Origin: CAG-582 sp964636965
GTDB taxonomy: Bacteria; Bacillota_I; Bacilli_A; RF39; UBA660
Assembly (NCBI GenBank): GCA_964636965.1
Contig: CAZWST010000036.1
Coordinates: 1 to 16,034, forward strand
Direction: 5' to 3'
DNA length: 16,034 nt
The position numbers and the translations under genes are program-made. Under the pieces are notes generated by a model that was not told where the DNA came from, ran no database searches, and was given only the letters and a program-made list of their open reading frames with translations. Below are positions 7,552 to 14,561 of the stretch, in pieces. The stretch's first letter is position 1, and every line of letters begins with the position of its first letter.

Positions 7552-7580
7552 TTGTAAAAAAAATATAGTTTATTTATAAA
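7552..7580 (+). promoter_or_regulatory. Candidate promoter for the DapB-like gene
   Basis: TTGTAA (7552-7557), a 17-base spacer and TATAAA (7575-7580) lie in the 151-base divergent region. Another possible -10, TATACT, is at 7596-7601. The region is so AT-rich that the choice is uncertain. On the minus strand a TATAAT (7501 to 7496) lies close before the hydrolase start, but would leave almost no leader. Confidence 0.35.
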
Positions 7581-7630
7581 AATTAATATATATTTTATAC
7601 TTATCTTGAGGAGAATAAAAAGGAGATAAA

Positions 7631-8683
7631 ATGGGAAAATATAAAATTATTCAAGTTGGATGTGGAAAAATGAGCCTTTATACTATGCAATATGTATTGG
7701 ATAAAGGTTATGACTTAGTTGGTGCTGTTGATGTATCTAAGAATATTATTGGTAAAGATATTTCATCTATTTTAGGTGGTAATGATACTGGAGTAATTAT
7801 TGAAGATGCAGCCACTTTAGAAGATTTAATTTTAAGAGTTAAACCTGACTGTGCAATAGTTACAACAACTAGTTTAATTGGTGAACTAGATGAAATTTTA
7901 ACTACTTTAGCTAAGAATGGAATAAATGCAATTACAACGTGTGAAGAAGCATTTTATCCAAGTGCTTCAAATCCAACATTAACAGCTAAACTTGATAAAC
8001 TTGCTAAGGATAATAATTGCACTATTACAGGTACAGGATATCAAGATGTATTCTGGGGCAATTTAATTTATACTTTAGGCGGGGCAACACATAAGATAAC
8101 AAAGATTAAAGGATCTTCTTCTTATAATGTTGAAGATTATGGTATTGCTTTAGCTAAAGCTCATGGAGCTGGGCTATCATTAGATGACTTTGCTCGTGAT
8201 GTTGCGTCGGCTGATGAAATAAGCGATGAAGAAAGACAAGAATTAATAAATAATGGAAAATATACGCCATCATACATGTGGAATGTTGTACCATGGCTTG
8301 CCGATAGATTTGGTTTTACTTTAACTAGTATGAAGCAAAAGTGTATTCCAATTGTTGCAGAAGAAGATACACCATCTGCTACTTTAGGTACTACAATTAA
8401 AAAAGGTTATGCAACTGGTATGAGTGCTTTAGTAACTGGGGAAACTAAAGAAGGTGTTATTATTGAAGCCGAGTGTATTGGTAAAGTATATGGTAAAAAA
8501 GATGTTGATACTAATGCTTGGACAATTGAGGGTGAGCCTTCAACAAGTGTTATTGTTACTGAACCTGATACAGTTAGGCTAACTTGTGCATCAGTAGTAA
8601 ATCGTATTGAAGATACAATTAACTCTATTCCTGGATATGTTCCTACAAGTAAAATGGGAGAAATTGAATATATTAATAGATAA
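7631..8683 (+). CDS. DapB-like NAD(P)-dependent oxidoreductase, possible 2,4-diaminopentanoate dehydrogenase relative
   Basis: A 350-residue protein with an N-terminal Rossmann fold. The strand-turn KIIQVGCGKMS (residues 5-15) is followed by YDLVGAVDVS with an acidic residue for the cofactor ribose (Asp34). Then comes DCAIVTTTS, the sequence class seen in dihydrodipicolinate reductase-type enzymes. At 350 residues it is much longer than DapB (about 250-270), and no lysine-pathway neighbours occur here. The longer DapB-like family that includes 2,4-diaminopentanoate dehydrogenase of clostridial ornithine fermentation fits the length and layout better, but I cannot assign a substrate. Gly-x-Gly-Lys-Met-Ser replaces the usual third glycine. 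Two purine-rich blocks precede the start (AGGAG at 7609-7613 and AAAGGAG at 7619-7625); the nearer is used. It has its own promoter region and terminator. Confidence 0.6.
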   Translation: MGKYKIIQVGCGKMSLYTMQYVLDKGYDLVGAVDVSKNIIGKDISSILGGNDTGVIIEDAATLEDLILRVKPDCAIVTTTSLIGELDEILTTLAKNGINAITTCEEAFYPSASNPTLTAKLDKLAKDNNCTITGTGYQDVFWGNLIYTLGGATHKITKIKGSSSYNVEDYGIALAKAHGAGLSLDDFARDVASADEISDEERQELINNGKYTPSYMWNVVPWLADRFGFTLTSMKQKCIPIVAEEDTPSATLGTTIKKGYATGMSALVTGETKEGVIIEAECIGKVYGKKDVDTNAWTIEGEPSTSVIVTEPDTVRLTCASVVNRIEDTINSIPGYVPTSKMGEIEYINR

Positions 8684-8691
8684 AATATAAG

Positions 8692-8713
8692 ACCTAAATT
8701 ATTTAGGTTTTTT
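8692..8713 (+). terminator. Intrinsic terminator after the DapB-like gene
   Basis: ACCTAAA (8692-8698) pairs with TTTAGGT (8702-8708) across a 3-base loop, followed by T to 8713. Confidence 0.82.
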
Positions 8714-8769
8714 AATTTGTTTAAAAGATGATATATAATGTAAACTTACTAGAATGTGTTTAATTAATT

Positions 8770-8784
8770 TGTTATACTTATAAT
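8770..8784 (+). promoter_or_regulatory. Candidate promoter for the ABC exporter pair
   Basis: TGTTATACT (extended -10, 8770-8778) is directly followed by TATAAT (8779-8784). No good -35 is visible. GGAG at 8790-8793 serves the start at 8803. The two overlapping -10 hexamers would give a very short leader. Confidence 0.4.
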
Positions 8785-8802
8785 AGTTTGGAGTAGTTTA
8801 GG

Positions 8803-10545
8803 ATGATAAAAGAGTACTATAAGTTTATTAAAGATTATCTAGTATTAGCAGAATTAAAGTTTAAATATGTATTTGTTAATTTCTTTTCTGCCATTTTATA
8901 TAAAGGTGCATCAATTATGTTACCTATTGCCGCATCATTAATAATAAAATATTTAACAATGAATGATGCAAGAATGACCTCTATTGCCTTAGCTATTTTT
9001 GCAGGTATTTATGTTTTTTATACAATAACACTTTATGTTAATTATTATATATATGGTTTTAATATGAATTATTGTTATAACAGGATGACTAAAAAGGTGT
9101 TAAATAAGTTATTAAGTGTTGATGATAATTTCACTAGAATTATAAGTAAAGGAAGATTAATGAATTCAATTAATTCAGATATTATTGAAATAGGTGATAT
9201 GTGTGATCAGATATCAGAATTCTTTGTTGGTATTATTCAGATATTAGCTGTTCTTATAATTATTGGGACGATTAATATATATTTAGCACTTATTTTTATT
9301 CTATTTGCTTTCTTTTATTTAACAATGCGCAATAAAACTGATAGAAAAGTTAATTATTATCATAATAAAGTGAAAGTTCAAGATGATAATTATACTAGTT
9401 TACTAACTCAAATAATTTCTGGTCTTCAAGAAATAAAAACATTTAATATGCTAGAAAAGTTAAAATCTAAGTTATTTGTTATTCAAAAGAATTTTACTAA
9501 ATTCTATGGTATTAAAAGGAATTATTATACTTTAAGAGATAATGATGTAAAAGCTATAACTTATGTATTTAGATTTATATTATATTTAGTATTAATATAT
9601 TTAGTATTTACTGATAAAATTGATGTAAGCGTTTTAGTACTTGTTGCATCTTATCATGAATATTTAGTTACTTATATTAATGATTTAATATCTTCCTCTT
9701 CAACAATAAGAGAAACTAATACGGCTGTTTCTAGAATTAATGATATATTAAATTATAATTCAGAAGATATAAAATTTGGTGAGCTTGATACGAAGGATAT
9801 CTATGGTGTGATTGAATTTAAAAATGTAAGTCTTACTTTGAATAAAAAAGAAGTATTACATAATATCAACTTTAAAATTGATCATAATGAAGTAGTTGCA
9901 ATAGTTGGTGAAGCAGGCTCTGGTAAAACGATGATTTTAAATTTACTTTTAAGACTTTATAAACAAAGTAAGGGATCTATTAAACTAGATAATACTGATA
10001 TATTTGAATTTTCTAAGAAAAGTTATTCAAGTATAGTCTCAGTTGTAACTCAAAAACCATTCATATTTAATATGAGTATTAGACATAATTTAGACTTTGT
10101 TGATAAAAATATTAATAATCAAATAGAAGCTTGTAAGAAAGCGGGAATTCATGATTTCATTGAAACATTACCTAACGGGTATAATACAGTCTTAAGAGAA
10201 AATGGAAGTAATATTTCTGGTGGTCAAAAACAAATGATTTCTATTGCAAGAACAATATTAACTGATGCTGAAGTGCTACTTTTAGATGATATAACAACAT
10301 CACTTGATCCTGATACAGCTAAATTAGTACCTAACCTAATTAAAAACTTAAGAGATGATCATACAATTATTATGGTTACTAAAAAACCTGATTTAATGTG
10401 TGTAGCTGATAGAATAATTGTGCTTGATAAAGGAAGAATTAACGCGGTTGGTACTCATAAAGAGTTAATTAAAAATAATGAGATATATCAAATGTTACAA
10501 TCTAGAAAATCTCCAAGTAAGATAGGAGTGTTTGATAATGATTAA
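8803..10545 (+). CDS. ABC exporter half-transporter, degenerate-site subunit
   Basis: A 580-residue type IV (exporter-fold) half-transporter. Hydrophobic helices fill about 22-310. The nucleotide-binding domain runs from about 335 to the end. It shows Walker A GEAGSGKT (369-376), Q-loop TQKPF (416-420), and signature ISGGQ (471-475), close to consensus. Walker B is VLLLDD (491-496), where Asp496 replaces the catalytic Glu. The switch is TKK with Lys527 where the conserved His should be. Losing both residues marks the non-hydrolysing half of a heterodimeric exporter such as TM287/288 or BmrCD. The next gene supplies the matching half, overlaps by 8 bases and resembles this one along its length, suggesting an old tandem duplication. 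The substrate is unknown; lipid, peptide or drug export are all possible. Start ATG 8803 has a modest GGAG 9 bases upstream. Confidence 0.92.
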   Translation: MIKEYYKFIKDYLVLAELKFKYVFVNFFSAILYKGASIMLPIAASLIIKYLTMNDARMTSIALAIFAGIYVFYTITLYVNYYIYGFNMNYCYNRMTKKVLNKLLSVDDNFTRIISKGRLMNSINSDIIEIGDMCDQISEFFVGIIQILAVLIIIGTINIYLALIFILFAFFYLTMRNKTDRKVNYYHNKVKVQDDNYTSLLTQIISGLQEIKTFNMLEKLKSKLFVIQKNFTKFYGIKRNYYTLRDNDVKAITYVFRFILYLVLIYLVFTDKIDVSVLVLVASYHEYLVTYINDLISSSSTIRETNTAVSRINDILNYNSEDIKFGELDTKDIYGVIEFKNVSLTLNKKEVLHNINFKIDHNEVVAIVGEAGSGKTMILNLLLRLYKQSKGSIKLDNTDIFEFSKKSYSSIVSVVTQKPFIFNMSIRHNLDFVDKNINNQIEACKKAGIHDFIETLPNGYNTVLRENGSNISGGQKQMISIARTILTDAEVLLLDDITTSLDPDTAKLVPNLIKNLRDDHTIIMVTKKPDLMCVADRIIVLDKGRINAVGTHKELIKNNEIYQMLQSRKSPSKIGVFDND

Positions 10546-12244
10546 AAAGTATTTTAATATTTTAAAAAAGTATTTTAGTTTAGGTGCTAATAATAAGAAG
10601 TTATTATTTCATTTATTCTTATCAGCTTTTTTAAGAAGTGTTTCATTGTTACTTATACCTTATTTTGCATCACTTATAATTAAATATGTTACTGCTTTAG
10701 ATTTAAGATTATCATTAACAGTTGCATTTTTCTTTTTAGCAGTATCCATTACCTATGTTTTATGTCATCATTATAATTATAATGCTTATAAGAATAATGC
10801 ATCATTTGTACATAATAAGTTGCAAGAATTAATAATGGATAAAGTTACATCTTATGATGAGAATTTTACCAAAAATATTACAGTTGCTTATATAGTTAAT
10901 ACAGCTTTTAATGATGTTGGTCATGTTCAACAAATTGCAGATGAAGCATTCGATGCAATTACAGAACTTATTGGCATATTAATTACAGTTATTATTTTAT
11001 TTACAGTTAATATATATATTGGTGTTATTACTGTTGTATTATTAATTATTACTATAAAAGTATTTGGTATAAATATGCAAAAGAGAGACTTTTATTTAAC
11101 TAATCAAAGAAAAGAACAAGATAATATATCTGGTTTAATGGGACAAGTATTAGATGGTTCAAAAGAGATTAAATCATTTAATATGAAGGAAGACTTAAAT
11201 GGCTATCTAGATAAATATAGACGTAATCGTGAAAAGAATTATTTTAAGAAAAGATTTTATGATAATAACATTTCAGTATTTATTCCTAGTATACTTGGAT
11301 TTGGTAAGATAGCTGTTTATGGAATATTAATATATCTTGTATTAAATGGTTATTATGAAGTATCAATTTTAGTTCTTGTTATAGGTTATTATGAAAATAT
11401 CGAAAGTAAATATGAAAAGTTCTATGGATGTTTAAATGATCTTTCTAGTAATTCAATAAGGGTTGATAGAATTTATAATATATTAAATTATAAAAATAAG
11501 AATATGTTAGATTTTGGTGATAATTCTAATGATTTTATTAAAGGTAAAATTGAATTTAAAAACGTTTCATTTATTTATGAAAAGAATGTTACAATGAAAA
11601 ATGTTTCATTTACGATTGAACCGAATTCTTTTACTGCCATAGTTGGTAAAAGTGGATCAGGTAAATCAACAATATTTAGACTTCTTTTAAGACTTTATAA
11701 AGTAACAGAAGGTTCAATTCTTTTGGATGGTGAATCTATATATGATTATACAAAAGAAGTATATGCAAGTAATGTTTCAATAGTAACTCAAAAACCATTT
11801 ATATTTGATATGTCTATAAGAGAGAATTTAAATTTAGTTGATTCAAATCATGAACATCAAATAGAAGCTTGTAAAAGAGCTGGTATACATGATTATATAA
11901 TGAGTTTAAAAGATGGATATAATACAAAGCTAGTTAGGGATGCTGAGAATATCAGTAGTGGGCAAAAACAGTTAATCGCGCTTGCAAGAACTTTGTTATC
12001 TAAATCTGAAGTACTTTTATTTGACGAAGTAACATCGAGTTTGGATTTGAATACTAGTAAAAAAGTTATGGGAATTTTAAAAGATTTAAAGAAGGATCAT
12101 ACAATTCTTATGATTACTCATAAACCAGCATTAATGAAAATGGCAGATAAAATATATGTTGTTGATAATGGTAAGATTGTTGGAAAAGGTACTCATAAAG
12201 AGTTAATGGAAAATAATAAATATTATCAAGTATTACAAAAATAA
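10538..12244 (+). CDS. ABC exporter half-transporter, catalytic-site subunit
   Basis: A 568-residue partner of the preceding gene. Membrane helices span about 20-310 and the nucleotide-binding domain about 335-568. Walker A is GKSGSGKS (370-377), Q-loop TQKPF, Walker B VLLFDE (492-497, catalytic Glu497 present), and the switch His528 is intact. Its signature is ISSGQ (472-476) rather than SGGQ. The two half-transporters therefore complement each other. This Walker A/B/His set meets the partner's good signature in one competent site, while this weak signature meets the partner's mutated Walker B and switch in a silent site. I start at ATG 10538, with AGGAG at 10524-10528 spaced 9 bases, not the upstream in-frame TTG 10532, which would be 3 bases from it. 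The 8-base overlap implies coupled translation and equal stoichiometry. Confidence 0.93.
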   Translation: MIKKYFNILKKYFSLGANNKKLLFHLFLSAFLRSVSLLLIPYFASLIIKYVTALDLRLSLTVAFFFLAVSITYVLCHHYNYNAYKNNASFVHNKLQELIMDKVTSYDENFTKNITVAYIVNTAFNDVGHVQQIADEAFDAITELIGILITVIILFTVNIYIGVITVVLLIITIKVFGINMQKRDFYLTNQRKEQDNISGLMGQVLDGSKEIKSFNMKEDLNGYLDKYRRNREKNYFKKRFYDNNISVFIPSILGFGKIAVYGILIYLVLNGYYEVSILVLVIGYYENIESKYEKFYGCLNDLSSNSIRVDRIYNILNYKNKNMLDFGDNSNDFIKGKIEFKNVSFIYEKNVTMKNVSFTIEPNSFTAIVGKSGSGKSTIFRLLLRLYKVTEGSILLDGESIYDYTKEVYASNVSIVTQKPFIFDMSIRENLNLVDSNHEHQIEACKRAGIHDYIMSLKDGYNTKLVRDAENISSGQKQLIALARTLLSKSEVLLFDEVTSSLDLNTSKKVMGILKDLKKDHTILMITHKPALMKMADKIYVVDNGKIVGKGTHKELMENNKYYQVLQK

Positions 12245-12272
12245 AGAACGACTATGTCGCTCTTTTATTTTA
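12243..12272. terminator. Terminator shared by the ABC exporter and the secreted protein gene
   Basis: AAAGAaCGAC (12243-12252) pairs with GTCGcTCTTT (12256-12265), with one internal mismatch and a TAT loop, then TATTTT. It lies in the 20-base gap between convergent stop codons, so it can serve both strands, although the minus-strand T run (opposite AAAATAAA) is less perfect. Confidence 0.7.
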
Positions 12273-13221
12273 TAGTTAAATTTTTAGGCTTTGGATTATA
12301 GCTTATAAAATATGTTATGTCTTTACTTGGAATTACTTTGTTATTACTAATATCTATTAGTATTTCGTCCATGTTATCTGCTTGATATAAAGCAGCTTTC
12401 CAAATGTATGAATTGACTTTTTCTTTGTGTTCTAAGATGAACTTATCAACCTGTTTTTGTGTATAAAGGGATTTTAGATAATTTCCTTTTTCATCAAATA
12501 CATAAAATCTTGTAATTATTCCACCTTTATAATCTCTTTTAAATTCTTCACTATAGATATCTTTATAACATTCATAAACTCCTAAGTATTCACATATACC
12601 TAATTTATAGTCATCTAATGGTGAATCAATTATTTCTTTATCTTCATCATAATTATCTTCTAGAGAAAATTTATTAAATGCATCATATGGATCAGTGAAT
12701 AAACTACTATTTGCGATATGAGGAACATTTTCCCCTGTTTCTATTGATTCAAATGTCTGATATATATAATCATGATATACATTCTCTGCACTAGGTAATT
12801 TGGTAACTGCATCAACTACTCGATAGTTAGCAACAATTTCTAATGCTTCTTCTCTAGTTAAATAATCACGATTCTTTAATTCATCTGGTAAGATGTTTCT
12901 AATTTCTTCATATACTAATTTCGGATATTTCATAAAGTCCGATATTCTATTCATATTATAAGTTCTATTGGATAGAGCATCTTTAAACCATATGGCATTA
13001 TCTTTTGGAAATTTATAACCTAAAGTTACTTCTTTATAATCTCCATAAGTTATCGCGATAAGTAATAAATTCTTACCATTTTCATTTAAATAGATTAAAT
13101 TATCTTCATAACTTTCTTCTTGAGCATATACTTTACTTACATCAGCTCTTGTAAAACTACTATTTAATTCTAATGCAATTAAAGAAGCTAGTAATAATTT
13201 TTTTATTACAATTTTATTCAT
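12265..13221 (-). CDS. Secreted protein of unknown function
   Basis: A 318-residue protein that I do not recognise. It starts MNKIVIKKLLLASLIALEL, a lysine-rich then hydrophobic export signal, with a plausible signal-peptidase site after VYA (31-33). It has no lipobox and no C-terminal anchor or sorting motif, so it is probably released or loosely wall-associated. The mature part is acidic and Tyr/Asn/Asp-rich, with alternating strand and helix-like stretches. Two cysteines lie close together (CEYLGVYEC), able to form a disulfide outside the cell. ATG 13221 is chosen over the in-frame ATG at 13245 because GGAGA lies 6 bases before it, the signal peptide then has a normal N-region, and the promoter's predicted start site falls near 13241. 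It converges with the ABC exporter and diverges from the sigma-like gene. No link to either is proven. Confidence 0.72.
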   Translation of the reverse strand: MNKIVIKKLLLASLIALELNSSFTRADVSKVYAQEESYEDNLIYLNENGKNLLLIAITYGDYKEVTLGYKFPKDNAIWFKDALSNRTYNMNRISDFMKYPKLVYEEIRNILPDELKNRDYLTREEALEIVANYRVVDAVTKLPSAENVYHDYIYQTFESIETGENVPHIANSSLFTDPYDAFNKFSLEDNYDEDKEIIDSPLDDYKLGICEYLGVYECYKDIYSEEFKRDYKGGIITRFYVFDEKGNYLKSLYTQKQVDKFILEHKEKVNSYIWKAALYQADNMDEILIDISNNKVIPSKDITYFISYNPKPKNLTIK

Positions 13222-13247
13222 AACTATTCTCCGTTTCAAACGCACAT

Positions 13248-13276
13248 ATCATATAATATATAAGTTTAATTGTCAA
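13248..13276 (-). promoter_or_regulatory. Near-consensus promoter of the secreted protein gene
   Basis: Read on the minus strand: TTGACA (13276-13271), exactly 17 bases, then TATGAT (13253-13248). This is one of the two best -35 boxes in the window. Transcription would start near 13241, about 20 bases before ATG 13221, and downstream of the alternative ATG 13245. Confidence 0.75.
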
Positions 13277-13298
13277 ATATTCTATACTAATCTTTAAT

Positions 13299-13327
13299 TT
13301 GCTATATTTATGAAAATAGTATATAAT
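13299..13327 (+). promoter_or_regulatory. Promoter of the sigma-like gene
   Basis: TTGCTA (13299-13304), a 17-base spacer and a perfect TATAAT (13322-13327), divergent from the secreted protein's promoter. Only about 22 bases separate the two -35 boxes, so one bound regulator could affect both. Confidence 0.6.
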
Positions 13328-13357
13328 ATTTCCTCAATAAAGAAGGGGAAATAAATT

Positions 13358-14371
13358 GTGGGTAAAAATAATAAAGAATTTGATATATTAAAAAATTGGG
13401 AAGAGCAAGTTAAAGTATATCCTAGATTAAATATTGATGAAGCTAGGGATTTATATATAAAAGCTATTAATACAGTTAATGAAGATGAAAAGACGAAATT
13501 AATGAATAAAGTTATTGAAGGAACTTTATATGTGATTGTTAATTATGTTAGAAGTAATAAACTTGGAAATATTAATAATGTTTCTTATGATGTTGGTGAT
13601 ATAATTAATACTTGTAATGAACTTTGGGTAAAAGAGATATATGATGGAGCATTATTAAAAGTAGATGCTTTTTCAAAAATATTAAAATCATCTTTTGTCA
13701 GTAAATTATCACAAATATTAAATGAAACATCTTTTACTGCAACAGATGTATCTTTATTTACTAGTGATATATTTGTTAATATTTTATTTGAATGTATAAA
13801 TCATCATAAGATATATGGTAAATTAAGTTTTAAAGAGTTTTGTGAAATAGTTGCAAATTATTTTAATATTAAAGATGATAATTTTTATCCACAAGTGGGT
13901 GCTAGACTTAATGATTTAGGTTTATCTGATGCTGGCTTAACTAAACAAACTTATGAATTAATAGAATATATTATAGACTCTATTAAAGATAAAAATGATG
14001 ATATTAATTTAAGTAGAACTAAAATAAGTAATTATTTAGCTTTATTAATTGATACTGGTATTCAAGGTTTAAGAGTTAATCTTGATTTAGTTTATGAAAA
14101 TGATTTTGCTGATATTTTAACCAAAAATATGGTCTTATCTGACTTTGTTGAAGATGCATTCTCTTGTGAAGGATTAGATGATAGAAAGAAAGATATATTA
14201 AATAGATTTTATGAACTTCATGATTATGAAAAACAAGATGTTAATGCCATTGCTGATGTTCATGGACTTAGTAAAGCGCGTACTTATGAAATACGTAATA
14301 AAGCTATAAGACTTATAAGAGGAAATTCTAAAATGTTAAAGTATTATAAATTCTATAAAGAGGACTTATAA
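13358..14371 (+). CDS. Divergent sigma-70-like protein
   Basis: A 337-residue protein whose two ends resemble sigma factor domains. Residues 24-120 match the region 1.2-2 pattern: LNIDEARDLYIKAIN, then EKTKLMNKVIEGTLYVIVNYVRSN, as in sigma region 2.1, and DVGDIINTCNELWVKEIYDG in the place of the 'DLIQEGNIGLIKAVEKFD' helix. Residues 262-330 resemble region 4: LDDRKKDILNRFYEL and the helix-turn-helix NAIADVHGLSKARTYEIRNKAIRLIRG. The middle 140 residues have no obvious sigma-3 match, and the aromatic promoter-melting residues of region 2.3 are not evident. It may be an alternative sigma factor or a sigma-derived regulator. The start is GTG 13358 with AAGGGG at 13343-13348; no better ATG lies nearby. 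It is a single-gene unit between a promoter and a terminator. Its targets are unknown. Confidence 0.62.
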   Translation: MGKNNKEFDILKNWEEQVKVYPRLNIDEARDLYIKAINTVNEDEKTKLMNKVIEGTLYVIVNYVRSNKLGNINNVSYDVGDIINTCNELWVKEIYDGALLKVDAFSKILKSSFVSKLSQILNETSFTATDVSLFTSDIFVNILFECINHHKIYGKLSFKEFCEIVANYFNIKDDNFYPQVGARLNDLGLSDAGLTKQTYELIEYIIDSIKDKNDDINLSRTKISNYLALLIDTGIQGLRVNLDLVYENDFADILTKNMVLSDFVEDAFSCEGLDDRKKDILNRFYELHDYEKQDVNAIADVHGLSKARTYEIRNKAIRLIRGNSKMLKYYKFYKEDL

Positions 14372-14386
14372 GTCCTTTTTTATTTT
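14361..14386 (+). terminator. Intrinsic terminator of the sigma-like gene
   Basis: The palindrome AGGACT-TATA-AGTCCT (14361-14376) followed by TTTTTTATTTT. The hairpin includes the stop codon. Confidence 0.85.
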
Positions 14387-14390
14387 AAAT

Positions 14391-14418
14391 TTGACAAATA
14401 AAAAAAATCGTGTAAAAT
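14391..14418 (+). promoter_or_regulatory. Promoter of the tandem RNA leader and ABC-2 exporter
   Basis: TTGACA (14391-14396), a 16-base spacer and TAAAAT (14413-14418). Transcription would begin near 14425, just before the first RNA element, giving a leader of more than 300 bases before the ATPase start. Confidence 0.7.
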
Positions 14419-14424
14419 GTATAT

Positions 14425-14527
14425 ACAAGTGAGGAGATATAAGCAAATTACTTGTGAGCTATCTCGGGGTAAAACCTACACAATTATTAAATAATTGGAG
14501 TCACGAATATTTTATTCGTGGCTTTTT
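14425..14527 (+). promoter_or_regulatory. Structured RNA leader element, copy 1 (riboswitch-like)
   Basis: This element is not coding. In order: AAGTGAG (14427-14433); stem P1 GAGATA/TATCTC (14434-14439 with 14460-14465); GAGC at the 3' side of the P1 loop (14456-14459); short stem P2 GGGT/ACCT (14467-14470 with 14474-14477); CCTACAC (14475-14481); stem P3 AATTAT/ATAATT (14482-14487 with 14491-14496); and GGAGTCAC (14497-14504). GTGA of the first block can pair with TCAC of the last, closing the whole domain. ACAAGT (14425-14430) can also pair with ACTTGT (14450-14455) as an alternative or pseudoknot. The 3' block is reused in a terminator stem, so the folded domain and the terminator exclude each other, predicting a ligand-ON switch. 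Class is unconfirmed: yjdF/azaaromatic or guanidine-IV (mepA) are my guesses. Confidence 0.72.
14499..14527 (+). terminator. Terminator of RNA element copy 1
   Basis: AGTCACGAAT (14499-14508) pairs with ATTCGTGGCT (14514-14523) over 10 bp, with one T-G wobble and a 5-base loop, and ends in TTTTT (14523-14527). The left arm contains the conserved AGTCAC of the aptamer-like domain. Confidence 0.88.
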
Positions 14528-14561
14528 GCATATTTAACTACGAATAAGATTAGTATTTTAA

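Noticed and set aside
8803..12244. Recent tandem duplication of the two ABC genes
   Set aside because: The proteins are similar in layout and in several blocks but have diverged widely at DNA level, so this is an old paralogue pair and not a repeat feature.
13222..13245. Eight-residue extension of the secreted protein from ATG 13245
   Set aside because: It lies upstream of the predicted transcription start and lacks a ribosome-binding site; ATG 13221 has GGAGA and a normal signal-peptide N-region.
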